Both the position numbers and the translations under genes were made by a program. Below the pieces are notes generated by a model. It worked only from the letters and a program-made list of their open reading frames with translations. It was not told the origin of the DNA and did no database searches. Positions 52,736 through 61,332 of a DNA stretch of 64,000 nucleotides are shown here, piece by piece (the first letter of the stretch is position 1; each line of letters begins with the position of its first letter). Source of the stretch: Aequoribacter sp049615385 (lineage in GTDB: Bacteria > Pseudomonadota > Gammaproteobacteria > Pseudomonadales > Halieaceae); NCBI RefSeq assembly GCF_049615385.1, contig NZ_JBMZFL010000007.1; one strand, 5' to 3'.

Positions 52736-53512
52736 ATGGGCCAGAAAATCGTCGACTTATCCATCTATCTAGAGAACGACGTCATCTCTGACCCCCCGGG
52801 ACATCAACCGCAAATCCAGTACATTAAACACTCCGATTCAGCTCAGGATATCGCCAATATTTTCCCCGGCCTTGCCCCAGAGGATCTGCCCGATGCCGAG
52901 GGCTGGGCAATCGAGCAAATTAACCTAAACACCCACAACGGCACACACCTTGACGCCCCCTACCACTTTGCAAGCACTATGAACCAAGGGGAACGCGCTT
53001 GGACCATCGACGAGGTCCCACTAGAATGGTGCTTTCAACCGGGGGTAAAGCTTGATTTTCGCCATCTTCCCGATGGTCATGTTGTGAGTGCCGATGAGGT
53101 CGAAGCAGAACTTGCACGGATAAACCATAGGCTGTCGCCCCTTGAAATTGTACTAGTAAATACCCGCGCGGGCTCTCGTTACGGGCATGATGACTATGTC
53201 TCGAGTGGGTGCGGCATGGGTTACGAAGCAACCCGCTATCTGCTAGATAGAGACATTCGTGTGACCGGAACCGATGGCTGGAGCTGGGACGCACCCTTTG
53301 TGCACACCGCGCAACGGTTTAACGAAACTCAAGATCCCAGCATTATCTGGGAGGGCCACAAGGCGGGGCGCCACACCGGCTACTGCCATCTCGAGAAGCT
53401 GCACAATCTCGAAGCGCTACCGAGCACCGGGTTTACGGTATCGTGCTTCCCCTTCAAAATTCGTGCGGCCTCGGCCGGCTGGACTCGAGCGGTGGCGATT
53501 CTTAACGATTAA
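52736..53512 (+). CDS. Cyclase-family (kynurenine formamidase-like) hydrolase
   Basis: A 258-residue metal-dependent hydrolase. The defining HNGTHLDAPYHF motif is at about residues 64-75, and the C-terminal VTGTDGWSWDAPF and GRHTGYCHLEKLHNLEALP segments fit the cyclase/KynB-like family. KynB is usually shorter (about 205 residues), so a different amide or lactone substrate is likely. AGGAG precedes the ATG. Likely co-transcribed with the phosphatase. Confidence 0.85.
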   Translation: MGQKIVDLSIYLENDVISDPPGHQPQIQYIKHSDSAQDIANIFPGLAPEDLPDAEGWAIEQINLNTHNGTHLDAPYHFASTMNQGERAWTIDEVPLEWCFQPGVKLDFRHLPDGHVVSADEVEAELARINHRLSPLEIVLVNTRAGSRYGHDDYVSSGCGMGYEATRYLLDRDIRVTGTDGWSWDAPFVHTAQRFNETQDPSIIWEGHKAGRHTGYCHLEKLHNLEALPSTGFTVSCFPFKIRAASAGWTRAVAILND

Positions 53513-53573
53513 GCCTTGGTTTAAGATAGGCGTAACGAAGGTTCTGTATCGTCTTCGCCGCGTATTAAGGTCA

Positions 53574-53969
53574 ATGGAAACAGCAATGAACGAACCTCAA
53601 GTCATTAAGCGTACCGGTATCGCTCGCCTGATATTTACGATAGTGAATTCTGGCAAAGGCCTATTATGGCTGTTAAAGCACGAAGAAGCCTTCCAGCTTG
53701 AATTCGTTTTAGCACTTATCTTAATTCCAGCGTCATTCTTTATTGGCGCAACGACCGGCGAAGTTAGCCTGATGATCGTCGCCACGTTATTCGTGCTGGT
53801 GGTTGAGACTTTAAACACCGCAGTCGAGGCGACCATCGATCGCATCAGCAGCGACTACCACCACCTCTCCGGCTTAGCAAAAGACCTCGGGTCTCTTGCC
53901 GTAACCTTTTCGTTGATTATATGGCTGGTCATTTGGTCACCCATTGTGTGGCGGTTCTTTACAGGTTAG
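53574..53969 (+). CDS. dgkA: Diacylglycerol kinase
   Basis: A 131-residue integral membrane kinase that returns diacylglycerol to phosphatidate. The conserved EEAFQLEFVLALIL and the signature VVETLNTAVEATIDRISSDYHHLSGLAKDLGSLAV are present, with three predicted membrane helices. Starts at 53574 and 53586 are both possible. AAGG lies three bases before the first and 15 before the second, so the start is unsettled. No gene overlap exists at either start. Confidence 0.9.
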   Translation: METAMNEPQVIKRTGIARLIFTIVNSGKGLLWLLKHEEAFQLEFVLALILIPASFFIGATTGEVSLMIVATLFVLVVETLNTAVEATIDRISSDYHHLSGLAKDLGSLAVTFSLIIWLVIWSPIVWRFFTG

Positions 53970-54015
53970 ATTGTTACTGCTGTAAATTGCGACATCACAA
54001 TAATAAGGACATAAC

Positions 54016-54381
54016 ATGATCGAAATTATTATCTACGCCCTAGCACTTGCTTTGTTTCAGCTTTGGCTTTTACCCGCAAGCACCCGTCTGGACAAACTCG
54101 ACTGGCTGCTGTCGAGTCGCGACGAACCTCTTGACGTATCGATCATTCAAGGTCGCATTCAACGAGCGGGCAACAACCTGCAAGAGAGCCTTGCGCCCTT
54201 CCTGGCCTTAGCAATTATTGCGCACGTGCAGAACGCGCAACTAGAGACCGTCGCGTGGATGTGGCTCGTCGCACGCGTTGCCTATGTCCCCTGCTACGTA
54301 TTCAATATCAAATACGTCCGCTCTATCATTTGGAGCGTGTCGCTTGGCGCGCTTATTTGCATGGCGTATCGCTTAATATAG
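54016..54381 (+). CDS. MAPEG family membrane protein
   Basis: A 121-residue integral membrane protein of the MAPEG superfamily, recognisable from RIQRAGNNLQESLAPFLALAIIA (glutathione-binding helix) and four helices. AAGGA precedes the ATG. It begins 46 bases after dgkA. The function of bacterial members is mostly unknown. Confidence 0.88.
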   Translation: MIEIIIYALALALFQLWLLPASTRLDKLDWLLSSRDEPLDVSIIQGRIQRAGNNLQESLAPFLALAIIAHVQNAQLETVAWMWLVARVAYVPCYVFNIKYVRSIIWSVSLGALICMAYRLI

Positions 54382-54389
54382 GAGCCCCT

Positions 54390-54725
54390 ATGTCTGACCC
54401 AATCGTTACCACGATAGACCACCTGCCAGGTTATCAAGTCGACTCGGTACTCGGCTTGGCCAGGGGCTCGACCGTTAGAGCGAAACACATAGGCCGCGAC
54501 ATTACAGCGCTTTTAAAAAACATCGTGGGGGGCGAAATAAAAGGCTACACAGAACTTTTAGCTGAGGGGCGCGAAGAAGCTATTTATCGAATGTTAGAAG
54601 ATGCCAAGTCACTTCAAGCAGACGCCGTTATTGGTTTCCGTTTTACCACGTCTATGGTGTCGCAGGCAGCGGTAGAAATTATGGCCTATGGCACCGCTGT
54701 GAAAATTAAGGCGAATGACGCATGA
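54390..54725 (+). CDS. YbjQ/UPF0145 family protein
   Basis: A 111-residue protein of the YbjQ family of heavy-metal-binding-like domains. PIVTTIDHLPGYQVDSVLGLARGSTVRAKH opens it, and LLAEGREEAIYRMLEDAKSLQADAVIGFRF closes the core. The ATG at 54390 follows AGGAG by seven bases and the preceding gene by eight. The microprotein gene at 54722 overlaps its stop. Confidence 0.9.
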   Translation: MSDPIVTTIDHLPGYQVDSVLGLARGSTVRAKHIGRDITALLKNIVGGEIKGYTELLAEGREEAIYRMLEDAKSLQADAVIGFRFTTSMVSQAAVEIMAYGTAVKIKANDA

Positions 54726-54829
54726 TTGAATGGCTGATTTGGGGTGGGCTGGCTGCCGGCATCATCTACTTCATTGTGGTTCGCCACAAAGAAAAGCGCG
54801 AGGAGAAGTTCGAAAAGCGGCGCTGGTGA
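54722..54829 (+). CDS. 35-residue single-pass membrane microprotein
   Basis: A short gene whose ATG overlaps the YbjQ-like stop codon (ATGA), implying translational coupling. The product has a hydrophobic helix at about residues 3-20 (EWLIWGGLAAGIIYFIVV), preceded by a single acidic residue, and a strongly basic/charged tail (RHKEKREEKFEKRRW). This looks like an inner-membrane microprotein with a cytoplasmic tail that could tether its neighbour. I do not recognise the family. The frame has clean start, stop and composition but no length-based support. Confidence 0.6.
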   Translation: MIEWLIWGGLAAGIIYFIVVRHKEKREEKFEKRRW

Positions 54830-54983
54830 TTAAGCAACTGAAAACGAAAGGGCTGAGGCTACAAGAGCTCTCAGAGTCTGGAAACCCCTGGTTAGTTAGT
54901 TACCGTACGGAGCGCTGCTGCGACTGCGCGCCCCGTATCGTAATTCCATCACCTCCATGGTAAGCAACCACAGTGGGATGCAC

Positions 54984-55250
54984 TCAATCTTGATGAGTGA
55001 CCAAGGTCATCTCGTCCAACAGGTAGCCGGCACCATCAATGTACTTCATGGTCCACAGCATGTAGGGGCTGGACACGTGAATCGTGCGATTCATGCTCGG
55101 GTCATAGCTCCAGTCGCCGATAACCGATTCGTATACTGAATCAAAGGCCAGACCCACAAATTCGGCCCTCGAATTTAAGGTTGGCGAACCGCTATTACCG
55201 CCGGTAATGTCCACGGTCGTCAAATAATTAATAGCGATTGAGTTGAGTGT
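54984..55250 (-). pseudogene. C-terminal relic of an S46-family dipeptidyl-peptidase
   Basis: About 88 codons match the end of S46 (DPP7/DPP11-like) peptidases: VDITGGNSGSPTLNSRAEFVGLAFDS with the catalytic serine, then YESVIGDWSYDP and YMLWTMKYIDGAGYLLDEMTLV, ending at a TGA at 54984-54986. S46 enzymes are about 700 residues, so over 85% is missing. The frame stays open to 55331, but residues upstream of about 55250 no longer look like S46 and overlap the oppositely oriented gene that begins at 55247. A deletion junction near 55245-55260 is the simplest explanation. Confidence 0.82.
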
Positions 55251-57139
55251 TGGATCCGCATATTCATGATAATCGCGCGCTGCTAGCCAACTATGCTCAA
55301 CTTCAAAGCTATGCGGCGGGTATTTTGGCAATTTATGCTGGCGTGTTGATTCTTGCTGGAGCCAGCCGGCAACGCTCGACGTTAATACTGTTGCTTGCGT
55401 TAATCATGATACTCACAATATTTAGCTCTATGCCTTTAGTTAACGCAGGCCTTCAAAATAAAATTAACGACCTAGCGAATTACCTAAACAAACCTTACCA
55501 AACACTCTTTATCACCATTACGTACGGTGTGGCTATGGCCGCATTAGTAACGTTTATTCTGCCGATGTACGAGGTGATCAGAGTAAGAAAAATCAACCAC
55601 CAAAAAATAAAAACGAACTTGCTTGAACAGCGCCAATCCACCAACCGAAATCGCGAATATATCTTTACCCACCTGCCTGGAATCACAATTGAACTGGACC
55701 AAAACAACAACATTTTAACCGCAAGTCATGCAGCGTTGAATTTATTGAACCACCACGCGTCGCTAGGAAATCACTACGCTACTACGTGGTTAGCCACAAT
55801 TAGAGAATTGCCCCAACTGCTCTATTTTACACGGACAACGGGCGGCAGTTTTCAAATACCAATCAATAATGACTCCCTGCCGGATGGGCCCTATAATTTG
55901 CAAGCAACCCGCTTTCAATCCACCGATCAGTCGCAACACACACTCTTAGCGATACAAAAAATACGCAGTGATTCACACAGGGCTCGAAACGAGTCTTTAA
56001 TTTCTCAAGCGCTGCAGCAATACATTGACCAGATCGATATTGGATTTACATTCGTATCGATCGGCCTCTTCGTGCCACCAGATGAGGGGGCAGGAATTGA
56101 TATCCAGCAAGCGATTAATGAGCTTTTGAGAATGCACGAAACATTCATTAAAGCGCAATGCCAAATACTGGACAGTCACGATGGCGCTTATTTTTTAGTC
56201 GCGGCTCACCACAACGAGCGCGAAATCAAAGCGTACTCAAGCGCACTCAAGTCGCAACAAAGACACACAGCACAAACGTCTACCCCCCCCAACATTGGCG
56301 TTGTCGTGGGGAGAAACTCGGTTCGCAACCACTCCGCGATTATTGCGACAGCCCTTCGGCTCAAGGATGACCTGAGCGGGCCATCCGCGCCCGAGTTTTT
56401 AGAGAGAACCACAGAGAATCTGAACGACTGGAACCCATCCGAACGCCTGTTGTTGAAAAACGCAATGCACGATGGATCACTCGACCTCCATTTAAGTGAC
56501 ACATACAGGCGCGGCATTGACTTGGCACCACTGCTGGAAATTAAGCTGCTTTGGAAGATACCCAACAGCGACTTTCTCTGCTCAGAGGATACACTTGAAG
56601 CGATAGAGCGAGCCAATCTCGTGGGGTATATGGCCCTAATCCAAGGTCCTAAGTGGAGGCCGCTCATTCAAAAAGGATTGGCGCGTGGCAAAGAGACCAA
56701 AGTCGCTCTGCGGCTACCCAAATCCCTACTGAACGATAGCACATCTCTAATACGATTCAAGAATGAGCTAAGCGACCAGCCTTTGCAATCAGATCGAATC
56801 ATCCTGCGTATTAACGAAGCAGATACCCGCTCGTTAACGCCTGAGCAATGGAACGTATTAATCCAAATCAAAGAACAGGGGTTCTCGTTCATGTTAGGCG
56901 AAGTTGGCTCAGGAGACAGCGACATAAAACTCGTAGTCAACGAGTTTTTCAGCTCATTGCAGTTTTCACGCTCACTGGTACAACAGGCCCTTGATTCCCC
57001 CCATGCAGAAAGCGTGTTTAGAACGGTACTTAATATCGCGAAAGAATTGGGTAAGCCGACGCTTGCAAAGGCGAAGAACGACCAAGCAACCATCGCAAGA
57101 CTGCACGCTTGGGGTATTGACTATGTTGATACCGCTTAG
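55247..57139 (+). CDS. Membrane protein with degenerate GGDEF/EAL-like domains
   Basis: A 630-residue protein. Helices are predicted at about 21-38, 43-62 and 87-109. A PAS-like segment (132-230: YIFTHLPGITIELDQNNNILTASHAALNLLNHH) follows. A GGDEF-like region (about 250-350) has ILDSHDGAYFLVAA where the active-site loop should be. An EAL-like region (about 395-630) has LLEIKLLWKIP where EALLRW would be, and GEVGSGDSD in place of DDFGTG. No catalytic residues remain. The start is a GTG at 55247 without a ribosome-binding site and at the junction with the S46 relic, so the gene may be 5'-truncated. Base use is AT-richer than in the flanking housekeeping genes. Confidence 0.7.
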   Translation: MLDPHIHDNRALLANYAQLQSYAAGILAIYAGVLILAGASRQRSTLILLLALIMILTIFSSMPLVNAGLQNKINDLANYLNKPYQTLFITITYGVAMAALVTFILPMYEVIRVRKINHQKIKTNLLEQRQSTNRNREYIFTHLPGITIELDQNNNILTASHAALNLLNHHASLGNHYATTWLATIRELPQLLYFTRTTGGSFQIPINNDSLPDGPYNLQATRFQSTDQSQHTLLAIQKIRSDSHRARNESLISQALQQYIDQIDIGFTFVSIGLFVPPDEGAGIDIQQAINELLRMHETFIKAQCQILDSHDGAYFLVAAHHNEREIKAYSSALKSQQRHTAQTSTPPNIGVVVGRNSVRNHSAIIATALRLKDDLSGPSAPEFLERTTENLNDWNPSERLLLKNAMHDGSLDLHLSDTYRRGIDLAPLLEIKLLWKIPNSDFLCSEDTLEAIERANLVGYMALIQGPKWRPLIQKGLARGKETKVALRLPKSLLNDSTSLIRFKNELSDQPLQSDRIILRINEADTRSLTPEQWNVLIQIKEQGFSFMLGEVGSGDSDIKLVVNEFFSSLQFSRSLVQQALDSPHAESVFRTVLNIAKELGKPTLAKAKNDQATIARLHAWGIDYVDTA

Positions 57140-57199
57140 TGGGGCATCAACAGAGCCCACGAAGCCGCGCACAGAACTCCGATCGGGCGTAACACTGGA

Positions 57200-57874
57200 T
57201 TAAAACGACGTTCTCTCAGCCAGCCGAGCTAGCTCTACAACGCTGGTCACACCTAATTTTTGCATCGCATGCTGCCTGTGAACCTTGACGGTCCGCAAGG
57301 CAATATGAAGCCGCTCGCCAATTTGCGGATTGGTTAAGCCCTCTAACACCAGCGTTATTACCGATTTTTCGCGATCCGTCAGTTGCGTAACCAGCGCTTT
57401 CAAGTCCTGTGCCTCTTGCTTTCTGACTCGGCGACTCTCGCTCAAACGCAACGCCGACTCGATGGTGTCCAGCAATTCATCCAAGTCTAGTGGCTTCAAA
57501 AGGAAGGCGTAGCCGCCTTCTTTATACGCCCGAACCACTTCAACTTCCGAACTAACTCCGCTCATGAAGATAACAGGCATCACGTCTTGCCGCTGCTGAA
57601 TTTCCACCTGTAGATCTAAGCCACTCATGCCAGGCAAGCTGACATCACACAACAAACACCGCGGGCCTGACAAATGGGATGTCGCTTCCTCAAAGCGCAA
57701 CAAAAAGGCTTCCGCACTTTCGAATGTCACACACAAAAACCCCTCGATATCGAATAGCCGCTTATAAGCACTTCGAATACCCGCATCGTCGTCAATAACG
57801 AAAACCACGCCCTTTGACGCACGAGCCTGTTCCTCTTCTTGAGAGATCGTTCGCAGCTTCGTGACGTTTGACAT
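57200..57874 (-). CDS. Two-component response regulator, FixJ/NarL type
   Basis: A 224-residue regulator. The receiver domain (about 20-145) has VFVIDDDAGIRS, the phospho-acceptor in LLCDVSLPGMSG, VIFMSGVSSE and the lysine in FLLKPLDLDEL. The LuxR-type DNA-binding domain (about 160-224) contains LTDREKSVITLVLEGLTNPQIGERLHIALRTVKVHRQHAMQKLG. This is the FixJ layout. I start at the ATG at 57874; an in-frame TTG 18 bases upstream is less likely. It is the last gene of the four-gene signalling operon. Confidence 0.92.
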   Translation of the reverse strand: MSNVTKLRTISQEEEQARASKGVVFVIDDDAGIRSAYKRLFDIEGFLCVTFESAEAFLLRFEEATSHLSGPRCLLCDVSLPGMSGLDLQVEIQQRQDVMPVIFMSGVSSEVEVVRAYKEGGYAFLLKPLDLDELLDTIESALRLSESRRVRKQEAQDLKALVTQLTDREKSVITLVLEGLTNPQIGERLHIALRTVKVHRQHAMQKLGVTSVVELARLAERTSF

Positions 57875-57893
57875 AAGCTTAATCAACCCCAAA

Positions 57894-59297
57894 TTACGAT
57901 TTAACCGGGAGCGTCAGCACGACTGTGAAGTGATCGGGCGCAGCATCAAAAGACCAACGACCACCTTGTTCGCTCACATACTGCCATACGATCAATAAAC
58001 CCAGTCCCATCCGCTCTGATTTGGTCGAAAACATTTCTTGTCCCGCTATTTTAATCTGATCGGGCCGCATACCAAAACCGCTGTCTTCCACGCTGATGAA
58101 TAAATTTTCGTCATCGCTCTTCGCTTTAAGAGATATCGACGCATACCCTCGAATGCTCGATGCGGCGACGGCAGACTCTAAAGCATTGAGCATTAGATGC
58201 AGTAGCGCCTGAGATAGAACGACTTTTGACGTCCAGATTTTTAAGTTGGGCTCAACGTCTACAGTAAGATCGATCTCCGAGCGACTTAGTTCCGGCGCAA
58301 GAAATTGCAACAGTGGATCGACGATATCCTTTATATGGTGGGCTGCTATGGCATCAACTTCCGAAGAACCGACAAAACGCCTTATTGCATCGATCTGATC
58401 TTGAAAACGTCCAAGCTCATGTTTCAGTTCTGGCAAGCACATCTCTAAGATCTGTGTATTAACCTGCTCCTTTTTAAGATTGCGCAACATTAACTGAGCA
58501 TTCATGAGCATGGCCGCTAGTGGTTGCCGTAACTCGTGCTGCAAAGAGCTGGCTAACATACCTAGAGCCCGCTGTCTGTCCATCGTTAACACTTGCTTTG
58601 GTAATTGAAACTGATGACTCGCATTCAACGCAGGCACTGCTTGAGTGGTTGTCTTATCACGGTGAATCTCGAACAGATAACGCAGGATAGTAAATAACAA
58701 AAAGATCCAAATCGCGCTTGCGGCAAACCAAAACCAGCTCGGAATCGATGGTAACACCGCCCGAGGGCTTGCAAGACTGTCCCAGTTAAGAAATGTACTC
58801 GCGGCAAAAATACCACTGAAAATCGCAAAACCACAGCCAACCGAAAACAAATAGATATTGCTTCGCGCAACACTTGCACCAACAAAACGCCACACCAGCC
58901 ACGCGAAACTCAGCAAAATCACAGCGCGCCAGTAAAGTATTACGATTCTATAGCTATCACTATGAATCACAACACCACCGACCACCAAAAGCAAAGTAGC
59001 TGTGGCCGCAAGCTGCCACATTGCCTTAGCGGTTACAGGCTCAACGTCCATCGCGAATACAAACGATCTAGACCATAAAAACACCAGCACCACCGCAGCC
59101 AGTGACAAATAAAGCGACAGATTTTGTCTTACGAGTAAAAATACACCCACGCAAATCGCCACTACGAGGCTGAATAATAAAAAAGTAGCATGTTTCCCCG
59201 TTAGATAATGACCCAACAATAACCAGCTGCACAGAGCCGTGAGAGAAATTATCAGGGCATAAAGAAAAGCCCCAGGGACGACTAACTCAAACATCAA
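57894..59297 (-). CDS. Membrane sensor histidine kinase (second of two)
   Basis: A 467-residue kinase. About seven N-terminal membrane helices (residues 8-215) make up the sensor. The H-box is in SSLQHELRQPLAAMLMNAQLML near residue 245, the N-box in LLHLMLNALESA, and the G-boxes in VEDSGFGMRPDQIK and ERMGLGLLIVWQY. No extracellular domain is visible, so it probably senses membrane state, a small hydrophobic molecule or a partner. It overlaps the other kinase gene by 11 bases. Confidence 0.9.
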   Translation of the reverse strand: MMFELVVPGAFLYALIISLTALCSWLLLGHYLTGKHATFLLFSLVVAICVGVFLLVRQNLSLYLSLAAVVLVFLWSRSFVFAMDVEPVTAKAMWQLAATATLLLVVGGVVIHSDSYRIVILYWRAVILLSFAWLVWRFVGASVARSNIYLFSVGCGFAIFSGIFAASTFLNWDSLASPRAVLPSIPSWFWFAASAIWIFLLFTILRYLFEIHRDKTTTQAVPALNASHQFQLPKQVLTMDRQRALGMLASSLQHELRQPLAAMLMNAQLMLRNLKKEQVNTQILEMCLPELKHELGRFQDQIDAIRRFVGSSEVDAIAAHHIKDIVDPLLQFLAPELSRSEIDLTVDVEPNLKIWTSKVVLSQALLHLMLNALESAVAASSIRGYASISLKAKSDDENLFISVEDSGFGMRPDQIKIAGQEMFSTKSERMGLGLLIVWQYVSEQGGRWSFDAAPDHFTVVLTLPVKS

Positions 59298-60711
59298 AAG
59301 GGCGCTCCAGTGGCAACGTCAGCTGCACATGGAAGCCGCCACCTAAATTAGACCAAATAGAAAAAGAGCCACCATGTCGCTCCACGATCCAACGCGATAT
59401 CGACAAACCCAAGCCCATACCTCCACGCTTCCTCGAACTCATCGCTTTTTCAAGATTCGCTATTTGGTCTAAAGGAACACCCGGTCCATTGTCGCTCACA
59501 GCAATCACAACATTTTCTTCCTGCCGGCTTAGCGTAATACTAATATTTTTGTTCTTTTTAACGGCCCCCTTTAGAGCCTGCACGCTATTTCTAATCAGGT
59601 TACTAAGCACTTGGTTCAACTGAACCTCACTAATGTGCACTCGGGTTGCCGGTAAATTATTCATTAAGTCAAAACGGATATGGGCATCTTCGAGTTCAAA
59701 GGCGAACCAAATTTGCATCTGATTTACGACATCCACGATATCGCAACTCAGCCCCGTCACGGGGTTGGTGACACGAGCATCCAGGTACAGGTTCAGGAGA
59801 TCACTGGCTCTGAGTAAATCCCTCTCGATATCTTCGGCCGCACCCAATAAAATATCGCGCATCTCTTCGTGAGGTAAATATCGGTTCAACAACTCCGCGT
59901 TGGTCGCCACGGCGGTGATGGGTTGGTTCAACTCATGCGCCAGGGTGTTTGACAAAATTGAAATCGAGCGGCTCTGATCTAAATAACTCAACGAGGCCTG
60001 ATATAACCTATCAGATCGAGTCTTCTGTGCTTGCTGATAGCCCTCTATATGACGAGCACTAAGCGCCTCAAAATCTAGAGACAAGCGGCAAATAGTGGCA
60101 ACCAAACCAGCGAGTAATATCAGTACGTACGCCCAATCTTTTACGGTGACTTGGCTTGAGTGACCCTCGCCTACGAACGCAAGCACACCACTGTTAATAA
60201 AACTGCCTGCCATCACAAAAAACACAAAAAACAGAACGAGATACGGAAATCGCCCCTGCCGCGACCATTGCACTAGCACCCAAACAGCCAGAGACAGCAG
60301 GGAAGCTGCAATCGCCAAGCTTGTTAACAAATTTAACACCGTCATGGGGAGCAATGTTGTCATGAATTCACAGAGCGAAAATGCGATGAGCAGAATCAAT
60401 AATGAGAGTTTTGGGACTCTTGTATGGTAGTTCGGGTGATCTCTTAGTGATTCCATCATGAGGAAGGGCACAACCAAACTGAAGGCAAGCGCAGTAGAAT
60501 ATTGATAATGGTTCGGGGGCGTTATTGCCGTGCCGAAGCCCAATGCGGCACCACCTACAAAGATTAAGGCAATACTCCAGTAAACAAGCGCAGGTCGTTC
60601 AGATAAGCCGAAATTGACCAAAACTGAAACCGCTAACACGAACAGTAAACCGATGGCCATTCCTTGGTACGAAATCTGAAGAGCATCAATACCGATCTGT
60701 GAATCAATCAA
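59287..60711 (-). CDS. Membrane sensor histidine kinase (first of two)
   Basis: A 474-residue kinase with a similar plan: a multi-helix sensor (about residues 15-215), then the H-box SNTLAHELNQPITAVATNAELLNRY, N-box LSNLIRNSVQAL, and G-boxes VSDNGPGVPL and GGMGLGLSISRWIVERHGG. The 5' end is uncertain. I use a TTG at 60711 that overlaps the end of the receiver gene; a longer frame reaches 60816 but would cover that gene. The sensor regions of the two kinases look related, which suggests duplication followed by divergence. Confidence 0.87.
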   Translation of the reverse strand: MIDSQIGIDALQISYQGMAIGLLFVLAVSVLVNFGLSERPALVYWSIALIFVGGAALGFGTAITPPNHYQYSTALAFSLVVPFLMMESLRDHPNYHTRVPKLSLLILLIAFSLCEFMTTLLPMTVLNLLTSLAIAASLLSLAVWVLVQWSRQGRFPYLVLFFVFFVMAGSFINSGVLAFVGEGHSSQVTVKDWAYVLILLAGLVATICRLSLDFEALSARHIEGYQQAQKTRSDRLYQASLSYLDQSRSISILSNTLAHELNQPITAVATNAELLNRYLPHEEMRDILLGAAEDIERDLLRASDLLNLYLDARVTNPVTGLSCDIVDVVNQMQIWFAFELEDAHIRFDLMNNLPATRVHISEVQLNQVLSNLIRNSVQALKGAVKKNKNISITLSRQEENVVIAVSDNGPGVPLDQIANLEKAMSSRKRGGMGLGLSISRWIVERHGGSFSIWSNLGGGFHVQLTLPLERPFDV

Positions 60712-61111
60712 GATCAAGCCCCAGCAATTTTTCCAAGGTCGAAAGATCAAAAGGTTTTGGTAGTACGACGCAGTTGCGGTAGATCGAATCGTGGCCTCTC
60801 GGAGGCTCGGTAACACGTGCGGTAATTAAGATCACGTTCTCAATAGGCAGTGGGGGTGACAACTCGGTCACCAGACTCAAACCATCACGCCCAGGCAGAG
60901 TCATATCAATTAGGGCATGCGACAAAAAGTTGGAATGCTCTCGATCGGTCAAAGAAAACTCGTTATTCCGCATGGCTTGAATGCATTGCTCCGCTGAGTC
61001 GTAACCCACGACTCGCACATCTTGCAGTTGAGCCCACCGCACTAGACTGCGTCGCACCCCCTCATCGTCTTCAACGATAAGTAAACCTGAGGGTTTGTAT
61101 TCAATACTCAT
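60704..61111 (-). CDS. Single-domain response regulator (receiver)
   Basis: A 135-residue receiver without an output domain. It has LLIVEDDEGVRRSLV, the phospho-acceptor in ALIDMTLPGRDG, ILITARVTE and the lysine in VVLPKPFD. An extra insertion (SLTDREHSNFLS) precedes the acceptor strand. A stand-alone receiver next to two kinases and one DNA-binding regulator suggests a phosphorelay or a decoy/sink. The ATG at 61111 follows GAGGAAAG at about 12-15 bases. Confidence 0.88.
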   Translation of the reverse strand: MSIEYKPSGLLIVEDDEGVRRSLVRWAQLQDVRVVGYDSAEQCIQAMRNNEFSLTDREHSNFLSHALIDMTLPGRDGLSLVTELSPPLPIENVILITARVTEPPRGHDSIYRNCVVLPKPFDLSTLEKLLGLDLD

Positions 61112-61196
61112 AAATCTGTGAACTTTCCTCGGAACAGACAAACAGCAGGTTTACGGGATCTTTTACCCACTCTACTGCAGCTGACAACGTTATCAA

Positions 61197-61276
61197 TTGC
61201 CCCAAAGGGCAAATATCGACTTATCAGCTGCCCCAAAGTGCAGTTGTTAATGTGCAAAGTCGGCCCCAAGGGGCAA
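61197..61276. promoter_or_regulatory. Three phased 16-bp inverted repeats between divergent regulators
   Basis: TTGCCCCAAAGGGCAA at 61197-61212, CTGCCCCAAAGTGCAG at 61228-61243 and CGGCCCCAAGGGGCAA at 61261-61276 share the core GCCCCAA and dyad arms around a CAAA/CAAG spacer. They begin 31 and 33 bases apart, about three helical turns, so all three fall on the same DNA face. A fourth, different palindrome, TTTTGCAAAA, is at 61282-61291. They occupy the 221-base gap between the receiver gene and the XRE-type gene and are likely operators for one of these regulators. Confidence 0.7.
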
Positions 61277-61332
61277 TTAACTTTTGCAAAAGGATCGATA
61301 TGCTTATAGCAGGTTAGAAAAGGAGATCTGAT

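Noticed and set aside
53274..53573. Long N-terminal extension of the diacylglycerol kinase frame
   Set aside because: It lies inside the cyclase-family gene in another frame. The enzyme's normal length needs a start at 53574 or 53586.
54730..54963. 77-codon plus-strand frame with many Cys and Arg
   Set aside because: It overlaps the coupled microprotein in another frame, has no ribosome-binding site and has random composition.
55251..55331. N-terminal part of the minus-strand S46 frame as real coding sequence
   Set aside because: The residues do not resemble S46 peptidases and lie antisense to the membrane-protein gene, so the open frame there is accidental.
60712..60816. Extended N-terminus of the first histidine kinase
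   Set aside because: It would lie fully inside the receiver gene and lacks family-like sequence. The kinase helices begin after about 60690.
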